Under the pieces are notes generated by a model. The model saw only the letters and a program-made list of their open reading frames with translations, searched no databases and had not been told where the DNA came from. From Weeksellaceae bacterium (GTDB lineage: Bacteria; Bacteroidota; Bacteroidia; Flavobacteriales; Weeksellaceae), in contig JAIBEX010000009.1 in assembly GCA_019459455.1 (NCBI GenBank), positions 434,001 through 498,000 of the forward strand: 64,000 nucleotides of DNA. Reading direction: 5' to 3'. The translations under genes were made by a program, and so were the position numbers. This document shows, one piece after another, positions 8,295-16,941 of the stretch (position 1 is its first letter; every line of letters starts with the position of its first letter).

Positions 8295-9179
8295 ATGGGC
8301 ATCATTCTTAAACCGATAGATGTGGTGGAAGACATCACCAGAGAGGAATTCTACGCGAAGTACCTGAAGCCAAGAAAGCCTGTTGTAATCCGGAACATGG
8401 CCCGCACCTGGCCCGCCTACCAGAAGTGGACGCTGGATTATCTGAAGCAGGCCGTAGGTGATGTTGAAGTTCCGCTTCACAATTCTTCCAAAGCCGATCC
8501 TTCGGCCCCAATTAATGCCCCGGTTGCAAAAATGAAATTCGGCGAGTACGTCGATTTGATTAAGGACAGTCCCACAGACCTCAGGATTTTCCTCTTCGAC
8601 CCCATAAAAGCCGCACCACAGCTCGTAAAAGACTATGTTGCACCCAAAGATCTTATGGGCGGCTTTCTGGATAAGTATCCGAACATGTTTTTCGGCGGCA
8701 AAGGTTCCCTGACCTTTCTTCATTATGATATAGACCTCGCACACATTTTCCATACCCACTTTAACGGCCGCAAGCATGTCCTGCTTTTTGAAAATAAGTG
8801 GAAGAAACGGCTCTACAAAATACCATTTGCGACTTATGCGCTGGAAAATTACGATATCTCCAATCCCGATTTTGAGAAATTTCCTGCCCTCGACGGCGTG
8901 GAAGGTGTAGAGTGTTTTCTGGAACATGGTGATACCCTGTTCATGCCTACCGGATACTGGCACTGGATGAAGTATCTGGACGGGAGTTTTTCAATCTCCC
9001 TCAGGGCCTGGGATAAATCCTGGGCCGTGAAGGCGCGGTCACTGATCAATCTTACCGTTCAGCGGAATTTTGACAATTTTATGAAGGGTGTTTTCAAGAA
9101 AAGATATATGGACTGGAAGGAGAAGAAAGCCGTTGAAAACGCAAATTATGCCCTGAAAAAAAATCTGCCTAAAAGATAG
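8295..9179 (+). CDS. Cupin-like / JmjC-type Fe(II) 2-oxoglutarate oxygenase
   Basis: The 294-residue protein has the JmjC cupin-8 pattern: FxH-x-D metal ligands at H143 and D145 (LHYDIDLAH) and a distal His at H223 within MPTGYWHWM, preceded by GDTLFMPTG. K160-H161 (GRKHVLLF) sits where the 2-oxoglutarate-binding Lys is common. These enzymes hydroxylate proteins (ribosomal proteins, for instance) or small molecules; the substrate is unknown. The N-terminal KPVVIRNMARTWPA matches the usual cupin-like domain opening. No signal peptide, so cytoplasmic. The C-terminal 60 residues are basic and helical. The stop directly abuts the stop of the leftward gene at 9180. Confidence 0.8.
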   Translation: MGIILKPIDVVEDITREEFYAKYLKPRKPVVIRNMARTWPAYQKWTLDYLKQAVGDVEVPLHNSSKADPSAPINAPVAKMKFGEYVDLIKDSPTDLRIFLFDPIKAAPQLVKDYVAPKDLMGGFLDKYPNMFFGGKGSLTFLHYDIDLAHIFHTHFNGRKHVLLFENKWKKRLYKIPFATYALENYDISNPDFEKFPALDGVEGVECFLEHGDTLFMPTGYWHWMKYLDGSFSISLRAWDKSWAVKARSLINLTVQRNFDNFMKGVFKKRYMDWKEKKAVENANYALKKNLPKR

Positions 9180-9467
9180 CTACAAGTCTGCAATGCTGGC
9201 TGCCAGCATCATCAGGACCGTAAGCACATTAAGCAGGAAGGGGTAAAATGAGGTTGATTTAACGAGAAAACCCTCCTTCTTCCACTGTATTCCATTAATA
9301 ATCAAAAGGATAAATCCTGCCAATATCGTAGGAATGGTAAGCAACTCCAGCAGGCCTCGGAAGACATGTCCTGACGTATTTTTTACGTCAATAGCAATAG
9401 CAGACAGTAAGATCAGTGTTAAGATGTACACGAAACAGAAAATACTGATGATTAATTTATACTTCAT
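9180..9467 (-). CDS. Small hypothetical membrane protein (95 aa)
   Basis: I do not recognise this protein. It is 95 residues with three predicted membrane helices: about 5-25 (LIISIFCFVYILTLILLS), about 40-60 (LTIPTILAGFILLIING) and about 75-92 (FLLNVLTVLMMLAAS), with a short basic loop (QWKKEGFLVK) between the last two. It starts seven bases after the M14 carboxypeptidase stop, so it is probably translated from the same transcript. Its stop codon touches the stop of the convergent cupin-like gene with no base between them. Confidence 0.65.
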   Translation of the reverse strand: MKYKLIISIFCFVYILTLILLSAIAIDVKNTSGHVFRGLLELLTIPTILAGFILLIINGIQWKKEGFLVKSTSFYPFLLNVLTVLMMLAASIADL

Positions 9468-9474
9468 GACCAGA

Positions 9475-11172
9475 TCAGGGAATCCTGAAAATTGGGTACC
9501 GGTTCACCGTACCTTCGTAATACACAGAATTTTTATAAATCCAGTCCAACTGTGCGCTTCCATCCTTTGCAAAATCGGGATCGCCCTCTTTTTTAAGTTG
9601 GAAAGTCTCACGTAAGACCTTATCATTCTTAAGAAGTTCCTCCGCAGTGTCTTCGAATACATAGTCTGAAAAATATTCCTTCTGTCCTAAAACCGCATCA
9701 AAGAAATTCCAGTTGAAAAAGGAATCCGTGGCTTGCGGCTCCAGGGTTTCAAGGAGGTATTTTACACCTTCCTGCTCTGTAGAAACCAGGATATCACCTT
9801 TTCTAAAGTTAATTTTACTGATTTCGGTGGTGGTGTGGGTTTCATAATGAAGATAGTGGCCTTCGAATGGATTCTTTACCGTTTTGAAATCGCCAATCCG
9901 ATACATTTCAACCTGCATCACGGAATCATTCCCTATTTCCTTCATTCTGATCTTATTCCTCTTAAGGGTTTCGATCACCTGATGTTCGGATTTGGGGACT
10001 ACATAATATCGCGGGATAATGATCTCCTTAATGGGTTTATATTCTGTATAGAATTTAACCTTCTTGTTAAAGGGTTTCGTTCTGTCGTAATAAAGCCTTT
10101 GCTTCCCCGAAACTCCGCTGGGTTTTTTCCCGGATTCATATCCTTTAAAATCAATCATCCGGAATTTTGATTCATTAAGTTTCCACTGTAGGGTATACTT
10201 TTTTCCCGGCCTTACTTCGGACAGGCTTTCCCTCTTTATTTTTTGAATTACTGATGCGTTTTCGCCTACATATTCAATTGAATGGAGCATATATTCGTAT
10301 GTTGCCCTGACCCTGTCTTTATAAGGCTTCAGCATGTGCGTTTCCACCACAGTTCCGAGGGTGTTGAAAAGCGCAGTATAGCCGGTAGCATACCTAGGCG
10401 AGTCCATAAAGGCAGGAAAACCTCCATCGGGCGGATCTCCGTGGACATTCACATAAGGGGTGGTAAGAATGCCGTTATTTTCAAGTTGCCGCAGGATTTC
10501 AGGCTGCATTTTTTGGTGAAAGAAATCCCCTAAAGTCCTGCCCAGCCTTTCTTTGTTGGTGGAAATGTAGGTAAAAAGATACTGATAATCTGCGCCGTTA
10601 CTCACATGATTATCAATGAAATAAATCGGTTTATAATGATGAAAGAACTGCTGGAAAGCCTTTGCATTTTCACTGTCATTCTTTATGAAATCACGGTTCA
10701 GGTCGTAATTCCGGGCATTCCCGCGGAAACCGTATTCTTCAGGTCCATTTTGGTTTGCCCGGCTGAATTTTCCCCGGCGCATCATTCCGGAAATATTATA
10801 GCTCTGTACCGCCGCAACTCTAAGGTTTTCAGACTGTATTTTCCCGGTCGCCAGGTCCCGCATCAGCATCATGGTGGCATCGATTCCATCCGGTTCGCCA
10901 GGATGAATACCGTTATTGATCAGGATGATGGGAAGGTCTTTGCTTTTTGATGGAGAAAATACGACCACTTTTATAGGTTCGCCGTTGTCGTCGCTTCCGA
11001 AGTTTTCAATGGATATTGTTTCAAAGTCTTCATCTAAGGTGGAGTAATACTGCACCATTTCCTCATAGGTAGTGCTCTGGTTGCCATTTCCCTTCTCATA
11101 AGGTGTCTGTAGTTCTGGCTGCGCGCTCGCAATAGTTGATAGGAGTAGGGTAAAGATGATAATTAGCTTCAT
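9475..11172 (-). CDS. Secreted M14 family zinc carboxypeptidase
   Basis: The 565-residue protein begins at the ATG at 11172 with signal peptide MKLIIIFTLLLSTIASAQ; a TTG two codons upstream is less likely. Zinc ligands fit M14: H90 and E93 in GIHPGEPDG, H189 in IDNHVSNG, with substrate residues in NYDLNRDF and a catalytic Glu at E277 (VVETHM). It probably trims peptides or peptidoglycan fragments in the periplasm or outside the cell. About 250 residues follow the catalytic domain without a recognised fold. There is no Por-type C-terminal sorting domain. The small membrane protein gene follows by seven bases. Confidence 0.85.
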   Translation of the reverse strand: MKLIIIFTLLLSTIASAQPELQTPYEKGNGNQSTTYEEMVQYYSTLDEDFETISIENFGSDDNGEPIKVVVFSPSKSKDLPIILINNGIHPGEPDGIDATMMLMRDLATGKIQSENLRVAAVQSYNISGMMRRGKFSRANQNGPEEYGFRGNARNYDLNRDFIKNDSENAKAFQQFFHHYKPIYFIDNHVSNGADYQYLFTYISTNKERLGRTLGDFFHQKMQPEILRQLENNGILTTPYVNVHGDPPDGGFPAFMDSPRYATGYTALFNTLGTVVETHMLKPYKDRVRATYEYMLHSIEYVGENASVIQKIKRESLSEVRPGKKYTLQWKLNESKFRMIDFKGYESGKKPSGVSGKQRLYYDRTKPFNKKVKFYTEYKPIKEIIIPRYYVVPKSEHQVIETLKRNKIRMKEIGNDSVMQVEMYRIGDFKTVKNPFEGHYLHYETHTTTEISKINFRKGDILVSTEQEGVKYLLETLEPQATDSFFNWNFFDAVLGQKEYFSDYVFEDTAEELLKNDKVLRETFQLKKEGDPDFAKDGSAQLDWIYKNSVYYEGTVNRYPIFRIP

Positions 11173-11200
11173 CTGCAAAGGTTTATTGACGAAAATACAT

Positions 11201-11228
11201 AAAAATTCCTGAAAAATTTCAGGAATTT
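11201..11228 (-). terminator. Terminator after lepA
   Basis: A near-perfect palindrome with 12-base arms (11203-11214 and 11217-11228) followed, reading leftward, by T residues. It lies about 26 bases after the lepA stop and just upstream of the carboxypeptidase gene. Confidence 0.7.
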
Positions 11229-11253
11229 GTATAATGTGTAGTTAAATCAGCAT

Positions 11254-13050
11254 TTAGTCATTCAACTTCAATACCGCCATAAATGCAGATTGCGGAACCT
11301 CTACCCTGCCGATCTGCTTCATCTTTTTCTTACCTTCTTTCTGTTTTTCAAGGAGTTTACGTTTTCTGGAAATATCCCCACCGTAACATTTTGCAGTTAC
11401 GTCCTTTCTCAATGCTTTGATTGTTTCCCTGGCGATCACTTTCGCTCCAAGCGCGGCCTGGACTGCGATATCAAACTGCTGCCTCGGGATCAGTTCACGT
11501 AGTTTTTCACACATTCTCTTGCCTATATAATACGCGTTACTGTCATGAATAAGGGAAGAAAGCGCATCTACCATATCTCCGTTGATCAGAATATCCATTT
11601 TTACAAGTTTGGAAGGCCTGAAACCAATCGGATGGTAATCGAAAGAGGCATATCCTTTAGAAATAGATTTCAAGCGGTCATAAAAATCAAAAACAACCTC
11701 ACCCAGAGGCATATTGAAAACAAGCTCTACCCGGTCTGCCGTCAGATAGCTCTGGTTAACAATCTCTCCCCGTTTCTCTATGCAAAGCGTCATTACCGGA
11801 CCTACAAAATCAGATTTCGTAATGATGGTGGCTTTGATGAAGGGCTCCTCCACCCTTTCCATAATGGTCGGATCCATCAGTTCAGAAGGATTATTAATCA
11901 GAATCGGTGTGTCCGGATTTCTCTTCGTATAACCCAGGTAGGAAACGTTAGGAACGGTAGTTATGACATCCATATTAAACTCGCGGTCGAGTCTTTCCTG
12001 TACGATTTCCATATGCAGCATTCCGAGGAATCCACACCGGAACCCGAAACCAAGTGCCGCCGAACTTTCCGGCTCAAAAACCAAAGAGGCATCATTAAGT
12101 CTTAGTTTTTCCAGAGAAAATCTTAATTCTTCAAAATCCTCCGCTTCAATGGGATAAATTCCTGCGAAAACCATGGGTTTTACCTCCTCAAAACCTTCAA
12201 TGGCAGCCGTGGCACCATTTTCAAAAGAGGTAATCGTATCGCCTACCTTCACTTCCCGGGCATCTTTAATTCCGGAAATTATATAACCTACGTCTCCAGT
12301 TTTAATCTCCGCTTTTGGTGCCTGCTTCAATTTCAGCGTTCCAACTTCGTCGGCTTCGTACATTTTGCCCGTAGCCATAAACTTAATTCGCTGTCCCTTT
12401 CTGATGCTACCGTTCACCACTTTAAAATAAGCCTCTATTCCCCTGAAAGGGTTGTATACGGAGTCGAAAACGAGCGCCTGCAACGGACCGTCTTCATTCC
12501 CTACCGGTGCCGGAATTCTCTTTACAATATGCTCCAGCAGTTCATGAACGCCCTCGCCTGTCTTTCCGGATACGCGGAGGACATCCTCATATTCGCAGCC
12601 AATAAGGTCCATAATCTCGTCAGTGACTTCCTCAGGATTCGCTGAGGGCAAATCTATTTTATTGAGGATCGGAATAATGGTCAAATCATTCTCCAGCGCC
12701 AGATATAAATTGCTTATGGTCTGTGCCTGAATGCTTTGCGCCGCGTCTACAATCAGAAGAGCACCTTCGCAGGCGGCGATTGAACGTGAAACCTCGTAAG
12801 AGAAATCTACGTGTCCGGGCGTATCAATAAGGTTTAAAGTATATTTTTCACCTTTAAGTTCATAATCCATCTGGATGGCGTGGGATTTTATGGTAATTCC
12901 CCGTTCCTTCTCCAGATCCATATCATCCAGCGTCTGCGACTGCAATTCCCTCTGCGTTACCGTGTTGGTATATTCCAGGAGCCGGTCGGCCAAAGTGGAT
13001 TTACCATGGTCTATATGAGCAATGATGCAAAAATTGCGTATGTTTTTCAT
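11254..13050 (-). CDS. lepA: Elongation factor 4 (back-translocating GTPase LepA)
   Basis: The 598-residue length is typical. The GTPase domain shows G1 AHIDHGKS at 11-18, G2 region RGIT, and G3 DTPGHVDF, followed by the elongation-factor domains and the LepA-specific C-terminal domain ([19 protein letters not shown], near the end). LepA binds the ribosome, promotes back-translocation and supports translation under stress or initiation. It is transcribed on its own, with a clear -7 box upstream and a terminator downstream. Confidence 0.97.
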   Translation of the reverse strand: MKNIRNFCIIAHIDHGKSTLADRLLEYTNTVTQRELQSQTLDDMDLEKERGITIKSHAIQMDYELKGEKYTLNLIDTPGHVDFSYEVSRSIAACEGALLIVDAAQSIQAQTISNLYLALENDLTIIPILNKIDLPSANPEEVTDEIMDLIGCEYEDVLRVSGKTGEGVHELLEHIVKRIPAPVGNEDGPLQALVFDSVYNPFRGIEAYFKVVNGSIRKGQRIKFMATGKMYEADEVGTLKLKQAPKAEIKTGDVGYIISGIKDAREVKVGDTITSFENGATAAIEGFEEVKPMVFAGIYPIEAEDFEELRFSLEKLRLNDASLVFEPESSAALGFGFRCGFLGMLHMEIVQERLDREFNMDVITTVPNVSYLGYTKRNPDTPILINNPSELMDPTIMERVEEPFIKATIITKSDFVGPVMTLCIEKRGEIVNQSYLTADRVELVFNMPLGEVVFDFYDRLKSISKGYASFDYHPIGFRPSKLVKMDILINGDMVDALSSLIHDSNAYYIGKRMCEKLRELIPRQQFDIAVQAALGAKVIARETIKALRKDVTAKCYGGDISRKRKLLEKQKEGKKKMKQIGRVEVPQSAFMAVLKLND

Positions 13051-13069
13051 CTAAAAAATTAAGTGGTTG

Positions 13070-13077
13070 CAAATTTA
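13070..13077 (-). promoter_or_regulatory. -7 promoter box (TAAATTTG) of lepA
   Basis: Perfect TAnnTTTG on the reverse strand, 19 bases before the ATG at 13050; it lies just after the terminator of the preceding operon, as expected for an independent unit. Confidence 0.6.
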
Positions 13078-13100
13078 GTGTTTTTTAAAAGATACTTAAT

Positions 13101-13138
13101 AAAAAAGACGACCTTCACAATAAATTGCAAAGGTCGTC
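13101..13138 (-). terminator. Terminator of the sigma-factor operon
   Basis: A nine-pair perfect stem (13107-13115 with 13130-13138) closing a 14-base loop, followed leftward by six T. It lies 22 bases after the stop of the Spy-like gene. Confidence 0.8.
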
Positions 13139-13160
13139 CAAACATTAAAAAAATAAACTA

Positions 13161-13772
13161 TTATGGTCGTCTGCTCTGGGTTCTGAACCCGTTATTATTA
13201 TCTCTCAGAGGTGTTCTTCCATTGGTTTCCTGCAGTTGTCTGCCACGGTCTTCAGTTTCCCTGCTCCTGTTCATTTGCCCTCCTCTGTTCTGGTCTTCAC
13301 TCTTACGGTCCATTATTTTGTTCCGCATCATGCCTTCATTTTGAAACATTTCCAGAATCTGTTGAGGTTTCACCACTTTCTGGAATTTTTCTGAATATCT
13401 TTTCCGGTTGTCCAGCAACTGCTGGCCCAGTTCAAAACTCTTTTCCAGTTCCTTTTTGGCCTCGCTGTCATTCAGTCCTTCGTAGTTCTGGCTTGACTTG
13501 AACTTCTCTTTTATCTGCTTCTGGCTTTCTTGATACTCGTTATAAAGATTTTTAAAATCGTTTTTCTTATCCTCCGGCACTTCCAGCTCTTCCACCATCA
13601 TGTTTTCCCTAAACTGCTTCAATAACTGCACCCGCTCTTCAGGCTTCATCTTATTGATGAGTTCTTTACGCTGCTCCGGTTTCAAGGTCCGCCAGTTTTT
13701 GATATCCTGACTTTTTGCAAATCCCAGCGAAAAAAGAGCGATTACGGCTAAAATTCTATTAAGTTTTTTCAT
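13161..13772 (-). CDS. Spy/CpxP-like periplasmic protein of the ECF operon
   Basis: I do not recognise a named family with certainty. The 203 residues start with a signal peptide (MKKLNRILAVIALFSLGFAKSQ), then a highly charged helical body (about 25-150) rich in Lys, Glu and Gln, with LKPEQRKELINKMKPEERVQ, resembling periplasmic Spy/CpxP-type proteins. The last 50 residues are Arg/Asn/Gly-rich and probably disordered. It is the third gene of an operon behind an ECF sigma factor and a membrane-anchored anti-sigma-like protein, which suggests it is part of envelope-stress sensing or response. The role is inference. Confidence 0.6.
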   Translation of the reverse strand: MKKLNRILAVIALFSLGFAKSQDIKNWRTLKPEQRKELINKMKPEERVQLLKQFRENMMVEELEVPEDKKNDFKNLYNEYQESQKQIKEKFKSSQNYEGLNDSEAKKELEKSFELGQQLLDNRKRYSEKFQKVVKPQQILEMFQNEGMMRNKIMDRKSEDQNRGGQMNRSRETEDRGRQLQETNGRTPLRDNNNGFRTQSRRP

Positions 13773-13790
13773 CTTTTTTCAGATTCGCTT

Positions 13791-14345
13791 TTAGTTATAC
13801 AAATCAAGGTAAACATCCTGTTCTGAGTTCTGCGACAGTGCCGCAAGATCTTCCGCACTGAAATCCTCTAAAATCATCTCCATTTGCTTCTCGGCTTTCG
13901 GCACGGCTGCCAACGTTTTGTTCGCCTGACTTACTGGCTTTGCTGCTACCGGTTGTCTTTCATTTTGATTTTCAATTTCAGCTAAAGTTAAATCGTTAAC
14001 CAGAGTAATATAATTTTCGGTGGAGGCTGGCACCGTATTGCTGTTACCTTCAGGCTGTTTATCTAATCCTACATTGGCAACATTCTGATTTTCTGTCTTC
14101 TGTGCAAAAGTATCATTTTTGTCCGTATCTAAATTATACAGAAAGGTTCCTCCAAATACTAAGGCGATTGCTGCAGCTGCAGCATACCATAAGTTGAATT
14201 TGGGCTGTATTGTTGGCCGTTCCGTTACCGGGCTTACCGTCTTTCCTACTTCCCGCATCACATTTGCCTGCACCGTTTCGAAAAAATCAGGCGGTGTCGT
14301 ATAAATGTTCTTGCGTTCCAGTTTCTCTATATCTAAATTTCTCAT
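13791..14345 (-). CDS. Putative anti-sigma factor (single-pass membrane protein)
   Basis: From the ATG at 14345 the protein has 184 residues. The N-terminal part (MRNLDIEKLERKNIYTTPPDFFE) would be cytoplasmic, one membrane helix follows (about 53-70, YAAAAAIALVFGGTFLYNL), and the rest is a low-complexity periplasmic domain ending DVYLDLYN. It lacks the HxxxCxxC zinc motif of classical anti-sigma factors. The call rests on position: ten bases after the ECF sigma gene and before the Spy-like gene. It is likely the regulator of that sigma factor, but could be another membrane partner. Confidence 0.55.
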   Translation of the reverse strand: MRNLDIEKLERKNIYTTPPDFFETVQANVMREVGKTVSPVTERPTIQPKFNLWYAAAAAIALVFGGTFLYNLDTDKNDTFAQKTENQNVANVGLDKQPEGNSNTVPASTENYITLVNDLTLAEIENQNERQPVAAKPVSQANKTLAAVPKAEKQMEMILEDFSAEDLAALSQNSEQDVYLDLYN

Positions 14346-14355
14346 GTTCAAAAAA

Positions 14356-14907
14356 TTACGATTCGTAATTTGCTTTTATATATTCTTCAATTTTCTGTTT
14401 GGCATAATGATAATTCGTCTTCAGCGTTCCTACGGACATATCCACAATTTTAGAAATCTCTTCGTAGGGTAAATCATCATAATACCTCATCGTAAATACC
14501 AGTTTCTGCTTTTCGGGCAGGGTCTGTATCGCTTTCTGCAGCAAGATCTGTATCTCGTCTCCGTCTGCCGAAACATTGTCAGCAACAAGGTTCATCAAAT
14601 GATAGTCCGGATCTTCATCCGTTTTCTGCATCTTTTTCATCTTGTTAAGCTGCTGAAGTGCTTCGTTGGTAGCGATTCTGTAAAGCCAGGTGTACAACTG
14701 GCTGTCCTGCTTAAACTGATGAAAATTCTGATATACTTTTATAAAAGTATCCTGAAGTACGTCCTGAGCAAGATCGTGATCCACAATCATACGCCTGATA
14801 TGCCAGTACAGGCGGCTCTGATAAGCATCCATTAAAGTACGAAGTCCTTTTTCCTGGCTTCGTTCCTCCTTCATCATCGCAATTATTTCTGCGTCTTGTG
14901 GCTTCAT
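14356..14907 (-). CDS. ECF RNA polymerase sigma factor
   Basis: The 183-residue protein has the two sigma domains of the ECF class: region 2 at about 28-95 (DLAQDVLQDTFIKVYQNF, with YTWLYRIATNEAL) and region 4 at about 125-178 (LPEKQKLVFTMRYYDDLPYEEIS, then VGTLKTNYHYAKQKI). It directs RNA polymerase to a small regulon, probably envelope stress. It is the first gene of a three-gene operon with an anti-sigma-like membrane protein and a secreted protein. TATATTTA near 14931 on the reverse strand is one base off the -7 box and may be its promoter. Confidence 0.92.
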   Translation of the reverse strand: MKPQDAEIIAMMKEERSQEKGLRTLMDAYQSRLYWHIRRMIVDHDLAQDVLQDTFIKVYQNFHQFKQDSQLYTWLYRIATNEALQQLNKMKKMQKTDEDPDYHLMNLVADNVSADGDEIQILLQKAIQTLPEKQKLVFTMRYYDDLPYEEISKIVDMSVGTLKTNYHYAKQKIEEYIKANYES

Positions 14908-14987
14908 TGGGTGCTCGTGGTTTTGATTGTAAATATAATTAAAAGTTAAATTAATACGTCAACTTTTAGTCCAAAGCATGAAAACCT

Positions 14988-14995
14988 TATCTTTG
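14988..14995 (+). promoter_or_regulatory. -7 promoter box (TATCTTTG) abutting the DUF2520 gene start
   Basis: A perfect TAnnTTTG box separated by only four bases from the ATG at 15000. With the usual spacing the transcript would start at or within a base of the A of ATG, so the mRNA should be leaderless. Confidence 0.55.
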
Positions 14996-14999
14996 TTCA

Positions 15000-15749
15000 A
15001 TGGACATCGTCATTATTGGTTCAGGAAATGTGGCCTATCATCTTGCAGGTGCATTCTCGCAAAAAGGGATAAAGATCAGCCAGCTCTTTGGCCGAAACGA
15101 AACGGACTTAAAAGCCATCTCACAGGAGTTTGACATTCCCTTTTCGACCAGCGAACTCAACGATGCTGATTTGTATCTGATTTGCGTGAGTGACAATGCC
15201 GTGCACGAAGTTTCCGGACTCATAACGGCGGAGAACTGTCTGGTGGCACACACCTCGGGCTCACTGCCAATGGAATCCCTGAAAGGAAGTTACCGTAAAG
15301 CAAGTTGCTATCCACTGCAGACTTTTTCCAAATCCAGAGCGCAGGACTATTCCAAAATTCCTTTCTTTATTGAAGCGGAAAACGGCGCGGATCTGATTTT
15401 GCTTAAGGATCTGGCTTCTAAAATTTCTAATAATGTTATGGAAAGCAGTTACGAAAAGAGAAAGTACATCCACATCACCGCCATATTTGCCTGCAATTTT
15501 GTGAACCACCTCTTTGCGCGGGCCAAGGAAATTTCGGACAGCCAGGATATTCCTTTCAGCTATTTTAAGCCCCTGATTGCGGAAACCGTTGAGAAAATTG
15601 GTTTTATGGAGCCCAAAGATGCGCAGACCGGCCCGGCCGTGAGGAATGACAAACGGGTGCTAAACCTTCATGAAGAACTTTTAGACGGTATGCATCTGGA
15701 AATTTATAGGACATTAAATAAATCGATCAAAGAAATGTATGAGTTATAA
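15000..15749 (+). CDS. Rossmann-like and DUF2520 domain protein
   Basis: The 249-residue protein has an N-terminal NAD(P)-binding Rossmann domain (GSGNVAYHLAGAF at about 7-19) and a C-terminal DUF2520 domain (YPLQTFSKSR and the helical KRKYIHITAIFACNFVNHL region). The family resembles ketopantoate/pyrroline-5-carboxylate reductase folds, but its substrate is not established. It overlaps kdsC by 11 bases, so both are translated from one transcript, linking it loosely to envelope genes. Its promoter appears to drive a leaderless mRNA. Confidence 0.85.
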   Translation: MDIVIIGSGNVAYHLAGAFSQKGIKISQLFGRNETDLKAISQEFDIPFSTSELNDADLYLICVSDNAVHEVSGLITAENCLVAHTSGSLPMESLKGSYRKASCYPLQTFSKSRAQDYSKIPFFIEAENGADLILLKDLASKISNNVMESSYEKRKYIHITAIFACNFVNHLFARAKEISDSQDIPFSYFKPLIAETVEKIGFMEPKDAQTGPAVRNDKRVLNLHEELLDGMHLEIYRTLNKSIKEMYEL

Positions 15750-16257
15750 AGAAAAACTAAAGGACATTAAGGCATTTGTGTTTGATGTGGACGGTGTTTT
15801 TACCGACGGCAGTGTATATCTGATGCCCGGAGGTCATATGTGCCGTGTGATGAGTGTGCTTGATGGCTATGCAGTAGTTAAGGCAGTCCGGGAAAACTAT
15901 ATGATTGGTGTCATTACCGGCGGAAATGACCCGGATGTGAAGCACCGGATCCATTACCTGGGGATTCAGGACTATTACGCAAAATCACCTAATAAAATGG
16001 TTGATTATGAGCACTTTAAATCAAAACATAGTCTGAGCGATGATGAAATATTGGTGATGGGAGACGATATTCCGGATATTCGGATCATGGAAGCGGGCCA
16101 TATTTCAGCATGTCCTGAAAATGCAGTCCCGGAAGTCAAAGAAATATCCCATTATATCTCTCCAGTTCAGGGCGGAAAAGGAGCTGTGCGCGATGTCATA
16201 GAACAGGTGATGAAAGTGCAGGGCAAATGGACGGAGGACAATACACAAAGTGTTTAG
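15739..16257 (+). CDS. kdsC: 3-deoxy-D-manno-octulosonate 8-phosphate phosphatase-type HAD hydrolase
   Basis: The 172-residue HAD-III protein carries motif I DVDGVFTDG (D16 nucleophile, D18 acid/base), a short cap-less body, and the acidic motif GDDIPD. Length, DGVFTDG and the ITGG segment match KdsC, which removes phosphate from Kdo-8-phosphate for lipopolysaccharide. An N-acylneuraminate-type homologue is the main alternative. It overlaps the DUF2520 gene by 11 bases and is followed after 33 bases by maf. Confidence 0.85.
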   Translation: MSYKEKLKDIKAFVFDVDGVFTDGSVYLMPGGHMCRVMSVLDGYAVVKAVRENYMIGVITGGNDPDVKHRIHYLGIQDYYAKSPNKMVDYEHFKSKHSLSDDEILVMGDDIPDIRIMEAGHISACPENAVPEVKEISHYISPVQGGKGAVRDVIEQVMKVQGKWTEDNTQSV

Positions 16258-16290
16258 CAACTCCCTTTACCATTCTCATAAAATTACACC

Positions 16291-16848
16291 ATGAAAATAC
16301 TGTTGGGGTCCAATTCCCCCCGCCGGAAAGAGCTTTTGGACCAGTTAGGATACAACTTTGAGGTGGTTTCAATTGACTGCGATGAAAAGTATCCTGATGA
16401 GCTTAAAACCGAAAATATTGCCGGGTTTCTGTCGGAACTGAAAGCTAATTCATTCCGCGAAGTAATCAATGATGAAGTCCTGATTACGGCAGATACCATC
16501 GTGGCCTTAGATGGTGGTGTCCTGGGAAAGCCCAAAGACCGCGACGAGGCTCTTGAGATTTTACAGCAGCTTTCCGGGAAGATGCATGAAGTTTATACCG
16601 GTATTACCATTCGCACAGCTGACAAAACACGCACCACAGTGGATTTGGCCAAAGTATACTTTGAAGACATCAGCCGTTCAGAAGCTGAATTTTATATAAA
16701 AAATTACCACCCGTTCGATAAAGCAGGAAGTTATGGCATCCAGGACTGGCTGGGAATGTCAAAGATCAGTAGGATTGAAGGCAGTTACTATACCGTCATG
16801 GGCCTGCCCACACATATGATTTATAAGCTGTTGCACGAAATAATTTAA
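16291..16848 (+). CDS. maf: Maf family nucleotide pyrophosphatase
   Basis: The 185-residue protein begins MKILLGSNSPRRKELL, the conserved nucleotide-binding SxSPRRxELL motif of Maf. The catalytic region ITADTIVALDGGVLGKP and the following YTGITI fit the dTTP/UTP pyrophosphatase branch. Maf hydrolyses nucleoside triphosphates including modified ones, limiting their incorporation, and is linked to septum inhibition in some species. It belongs to the rightward set DUF2520-kdsC-maf. Confidence 0.92.
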   Translation: MKILLGSNSPRRKELLDQLGYNFEVVSIDCDEKYPDELKTENIAGFLSELKANSFREVINDEVLITADTIVALDGGVLGKPKDRDEALEILQQLSGKMHEVYTGITIRTADKTRTTVDLAKVYFEDISRSEAEFYIKNYHPFDKAGSYGIQDWLGMSKISRIEGSYYTVMGLPTHMIYKLLHEII

Positions 16849-16941
16849 GGTTTGTTTTTCAAAACTAAATTATCCTTATTTTTACACAGAATAACTTCGC
16901 TTTTTATAATAAAAAGCACATTATCAAGTTATAATACAGCA

